In this document: piece after piece, positions 7,238 to 8,927 of the stretch | Position numbering within the stretch: the stretch's first letter is position 1 | How the letters are laid out: each line of letters opens with the position of its first letter | Assembly: GCA_018812385.1 (NCBI GenBank) | Contig: JAHJDU010000120.1 | Span: 1 to 8,927 of the forward strand | Reading direction: 5' to 3' | Origin: Pseudomonadota bacterium | GTDB lineage: Bacteria; Desulfobacterota; Desulfobacteria; Desulfobacterales; Desulfobacteraceae | Length of the DNA: 8,927 nt | The notes under the pieces: model-generated | Database searches by the model: none | What the model was told of the DNA's origin: nothing | What the model saw: the letters and a program-made list of their open reading frames with translations, nothing else | Made by a program: the position numbers and the translations under genes

Positions 7238-7264
7238 TAATTCATCCTTGTTTTTAAATTGTGA

Positions 7265-7714
7265 TTAAATCTGAAAATCAATGACTGCTTTTTCTTTCAG
7301 TCTTTTTTCCTCGATTAAAAGGTCTTTGAAATTTTTATTGTCAATAATATTTAAAATGGCGTTTTCCACTTCACAGAAAACCGGCTTGAAAACACAAAAG
7401 GAAGAAAATTCACAATTGGTTTCATTGCCCGGTTCAATGCAGGAGATGGGGGATATAAAACCGTTCATATATTTTATAATATCGCCAATGGAAATATCTT
7501 CAGGTGGCATTTTTAAAAAATACCCGCCGTTGGGGCCTTTCTTACTCATGACAAAGCCCCCTTTTTTAAGGGATAGGAGAACTTGCTCCAAAAATTTTTT
7601 CGGGATATCTTGTTTTTTGGCGATATCTTTAATGTGATCCATTTTCCTGGGGTAATTTCCAGAAAGATGTAAAATTACTTTCAGGGCGTAATCTGTTTTA
7701 TAACTTATTTGCAT
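7265..7714 (-). CDS. Rrf2-family transcriptional regulator (CymR/IscR-like)
   Basis: 149 residues with the Rrf2 winged-helix domain: MQISYKTDYALKVILHLS at the N-terminus, the recognition-helix region IPKKFLEQVLLSLKKGGFV (37-55) and the wing SKKGPNGGYFL (57-67). The effector region has cysteines at 92, 101, 107 and 114. IscR-type members bind an Fe-S cluster through three cysteines in this area, but the spacing here (x8, x5, x6) is not the classical one, so cluster binding is only possible. CymR-type members answer to cysteine synthesis status. As first gene of a sulfur-assimilation operon, it probably represses its own promoter when sulfur is plentiful. GGGAG lies 5 bp before the ATG at 7714. 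The family is certain; the ligand and targets are inferred. Confidence 0.9.
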   Translation of the reverse strand: MQISYKTDYALKVILHLSGNYPRKMDHIKDIAKKQDIPKKFLEQVLLSLKKGGFVMSKKGPNGGYFLKMPPEDISIGDIIKYMNGFISPISCIEPGNETNCEFSSFCVFKPVFCEVENAILNIIDNKNFKDLLIEEKRLKEKAVIDFQI

Positions 7715-7736
7715 GGCATCTCCCGAATAATTTAAT

Positions 7737-7760
7737 TAGCCTATCGATAAAGTAGACTAT
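7737..7760 (-). promoter_or_regulatory. Candidate operator: repeated TAGnCTAT plus TATCGATA palindrome
   Basis: On the plus strand TAGCCTAT (7737-7744) and TAGACTAT (7753-7760) form a direct repeat with a 16-bp period, and the 8-bp palindrome TATCGATA occupies 7742-7749. Together they cover the -10 box and predicted start site, where a repressor would act. Rrf2 proteins usually bind longer inverted repeats, so assignment to the neighbouring regulator is speculative. Confidence 0.25.
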
Positions 7761-7785
7761 AAATCGAGAAGGTGCATTTTGTCAA
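7756..7785 (-). promoter_or_regulatory. Sigma70-type promoter of the sulfur-assimilation operon
   Basis: On the minus strand TTGACA (7785-7780, a perfect -35) is followed after 18 bp by TATAGT (7761-7756, 5 of 6 to the -10 consensus). The predicted start would be near 7749-7748, giving a leader of about 35 bases before the Rrf2 ATG at 7714. No other comparable promoter is seen between the tightly packed genes downstream. Confidence 0.7.
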
Positions 7786-7792
7786 CAGAATT

Positions 7793-7927
7793 ATGAAAAA
7801 AATTTCAAAATTTGAAATATATGAATGTTATTTCTATCAAAATGCAACTCGTGCAGGCGTGTCAGATTCTCTTATCTATCAATACTTTAAAGGCAAAAGC
7901 GATTTGCTTTTTGCCATATCTGGTTAA
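7793..7927 (+). pseudogene. TetR-family regulator relic (DNA-binding domain only, shortened)
   Basis: A 44-residue frame from ATG 7793 to TAA 7925-7927. The segment TRAGVSDSLIYQYFKGKSDL is the helix-turn-helix end of a TetR domain (second HTH helix plus the YxYFxxKxxLL motif). The first residues, MKKISKFEIYE, also look like a TetR start, but the usual ~25-30 residues of helix 1 and helix 2 between them are missing, which suggests an internal in-frame deletion. The entire ligand-binding domain is absent: the frame stops just after LLFAISG and thiolase sequence begins in another frame. It is therefore not a working repressor. Its start codon lies 8 bp from the -35 box of the divergent sulfur operon. 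Confidence 0.75.
7802..7818. repeat. 17-bp perfect palindrome upstream of the operon promoter
   Basis: ATTTCAAA, a central A, then TTTGAAAT: 8-bp arms that match perfectly. It lies 16 bp upstream of the -35 box of the operon and inside the start of the TetR relic. It could be an operator for the regulator, a leftover TetR operator, or chance in AT-rich DNA. Confidence 0.3.
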
Positions 7928-7928
7928 A

Positions 7929-8165
7929 GAAGCTTCTGCAAAGCCAATTCTTGATAATGATGAGGCAAAATACACTGAGTTAAAAGCTAAATTAAATATT
8001 AATGGCAGTGCAATTACTACAGGGCACCCCAATACTTCAAGTGGGGCAAGGATTATGATGACTGCTGCATATAATTTAAAAGAAAATGGCGGTGGATATG
8101 CTGCATGCGCTATTTGCGGGGGATTAACTCAGGGCGGAGGTGCTTTGATTTGGGTTGAATCGTAA
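7929..8165 (+). pseudogene. Thiolase (acetyl-CoA acetyltransferase type) C-terminal fragment
   Basis: The last 78 codons of a thiolase, clearest from about 7959: ELKAKLNINGSAITTGHPNT, SGARIMMTAAYNLKENGGGY, then ICGGLTQGGGALIWVE and TAA. The catalytic histidine of GHP and the cysteine of ICGG are both present, but the nucleophile-bearing N-terminal domain and most of the protein are gone. Upstream in the frame there is only out-of-frame TetR relic sequence, so a frame beginning at 7812 is a chimera. The intact enzyme would have cleaved or formed acetoacetyl-CoA-type thioesters. Together with the TetR piece it suggests a former regulator-plus-degradation gene set. Confidence 0.8.
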
Positions 8166-8179
8166 ACCTGTTTCAAACA

Positions 8180-8264
8180 AAAATTTGTTGAAATCAGTCG
8201 GTGAAAAAAGCATCCTGTCCGGTTGCTTCCAGTACTGACTGCCAAAGCCTTCCGTGGGGATCCA
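8180..8264. repeat. Right copy of 85-bp imperfect direct repeat
   Basis: This is the partner of 1559-1643, 76 of 85 identical and perfect over 8180-8211. From 8194 rightwards it is the real 3' end of the phosphofructokinase gene. The first ~25 bp are the last 8 codons of the plus-strand gene that ends at 1583, here without the rest of that gene. Homology to the left copy ends within a few bases upstream of 8180, right after the thiolase relic. Confidence 0.9.
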
Positions 8265-8927
8265 TATTTTTCCGCTTTCCTGCCGAGGCATCCATGGGAA
8301 CATGAACATAATGGTTGTTCCAAAAACTGACCAGTAATTTTGTTTTTCCCGCCATTCCTGCGTGGACGGCATCCCGGCCAAGGAACCCGCAAAAGACACT
8401 GTCATTGGCATTGGCGGGAAGGCTTCTGATAATATAACTTGGGTCAATATACTTCAATGCAATGGGAATATTTTTTGCCTTAAACCATTGTGAAATCTTA
8501 TCTTTGAGAAAAAGTCCAATATCCTGGAGGACAATATTCCCAGAAGGATCAAACTCTTTTTGTTGATCATCAAATAAATTTTGACCCGCACCTTCAGCCA
8601 CAATGATAACAGCATGTTTTCTATGAATAATTCTATTTTCAAGGGCCTGTAAAAATCCAGTCTTTCCATTCAGAGAAAACTCAACCTCGGGAATGAGAAC
8701 AAAATTGGCATCCTGCTGCGCCAGAGCGGCAGTAGCGGCCAGGTACCCTGAATGTCTGCCCATAAGCTTTATCAGCCCGATTCCATTGGGATATGCCACA
8801 GCTTCATTGTGAGCCCCTTTTATGGCAAGTGTTGCAACATCAACCGCAGTATCAAACCCAAAAGACCGGGATACTAGATAAATATCATTATCAATGGTTT
8901 TTGGAATGGCGATGATTGATACTTTTA
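8194..8927 (-). CDS. pfkA: 6-phosphofructokinase, plant-type (5' partial)
   Basis: 243 visible residues; the start is beyond the right edge because the frame stays open to 8927 and the GTG at 8799 is internal. Motifs in order are IPKTIDNDI (7-15, sugar-phosphate site with the catalytic aspartate), FGFDTAV (22-28), LMGRHSG (54-60), IPEVEF (78-83), AEGAGQ (110-115), KYIDPSYIIR and the closing DPHGRLWQSVLEATGQ. This pattern matches the group of plant ATP-dependent and related bacterial enzymes rather than E. coli PfkA. Lysine rather than glycine before TIDND is found in PPi-dependent and plant-type enzymes, so the phosphoryl donor (ATP or PPi) cannot be settled without the upstream GGDG/GGDD motif. 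It phosphorylates fructose 6-phosphate in glycolysis. Its last 71 bp are duplicated, decayed, at 1573-1643. Confidence 0.9.
   Translation of the reverse strand, partial: KVSIIAIPKTIDNDIYLVSRSFGFDTAVDVATLAIKGAHNEAVAYPNGIGLIKLMGRHSGYLAATAALAQQDANFVLIPEVEFSLNGKTGFLQALENRIIHRKHAVIIVAEGAGQNLFDDQQKEFDPSGNIVLQDIGLFLKDKISQWFKAKNIPIALKYIDPSYIIRSLPANANDSVFCGFLGRDAVHAGMAGKTKLLVSFWNNHYVHVPMDASAGKRKNMDPHGRLWQSVLEATGQDAFFTD

Noticed and set aside
7812..8165. A 117-residue plus-strand open frame as a complete small protein
   Set aside because: Its first third is the out-of-frame reading of the TetR relic; only the C-terminal ~70-78 residues show thiolase motifs.
8450..8669. Minus-strand open frame of 71 residues inside the phosphofructokinase gene
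   Set aside because: It is in another frame of a well-supported conserved gene and shows no recognisable motif.
1..8927. CRISPR array, tRNA, rRNA, integrase or transposase gene
   Set aside because: No regularly spaced repeats, cloverleaf or rRNA-like sequence, or recombinase motifs were found; the only clear long repeat is the 85-bp pair.

Overview
The window looks like chromosomal DNA of an anaerobic, sulfate-reducing type deltaproteobacterium (Desulfobacterota, Desulfobacter/Desulfobacula-like). This is inferred from the gene content (an LpoA-like lipoprotein, a plant-type phosphofructokinase, a siroheme reductase with a TusA tail, a protein-thiocarboxylate methionine operon) and the rather AT-rich coding style. 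No rRNA, tRNA or species marker is present, so the taxonomy is soft.

Layout: (1) 1-1583 (+) is the 3' part of a TPR plus periplasmic-binding-protein gene of the penicillin-binding-protein-activator type. (2) 1559-2183 is a strip of gene relics: a broken copy of the 3' end of the phosphofructokinase gene, an acetoacetate-decarboxylase-family relic (-) with an internal deletion, and the C-terminal half of a nitroreductase (+). (3) 2191-7714 (-) is one compact operon, in transcription order: Rrf2 regulator, sulfur carrier HcyS, MetY, E1-like HcyF, JAMM protease HcyD, and a sulfite/nitrite-reductase-type protein ending in a TusA domain. A good sigma70-type promoter (7756-7785) lies in front of it. 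(4) 7793-8165 (+) holds a truncated TetR regulator and the last ~80 codons of a thiolase. (5) 8194-8927 (-) is the 3' part of a phosphofructokinase gene running off the right edge.

How the genes work together: the operon matches the protein-thiocarboxylate route to homocysteine known from Wolinella succinogenes. The reductase makes sulfide. HcyD trims HcyS to a Gly-Gly end. HcyF adenylates that end for conversion to a thiocarboxylate. MetY transfers the sulfur to an O-acylated homoserine. Rrf2 probably senses sulfur or cysteine status and controls its own operon. The Gly65-Gly66-Gly67 codons of hcyS are also the Shine-Dalgarno sequence of metY, so the cleavable tail of HcyS overlaps the metY start.

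The main structural surprise is an 85-bp imperfect direct repeat (1559-1643 and 8180-8264; 76 of 85 identical, first 32 bp perfect) that brackets the relics and the operon. It contains the overlapping convergent ends of the left-hand gene and the phosphofructokinase gene. Removing one 6,621-bp unit would restore an intact convergent gene pair. The whole middle block therefore looks like an acquired or rearranged insertion at that junction, and the gene relics near both of its ends look like debris from earlier cargo or earlier events.
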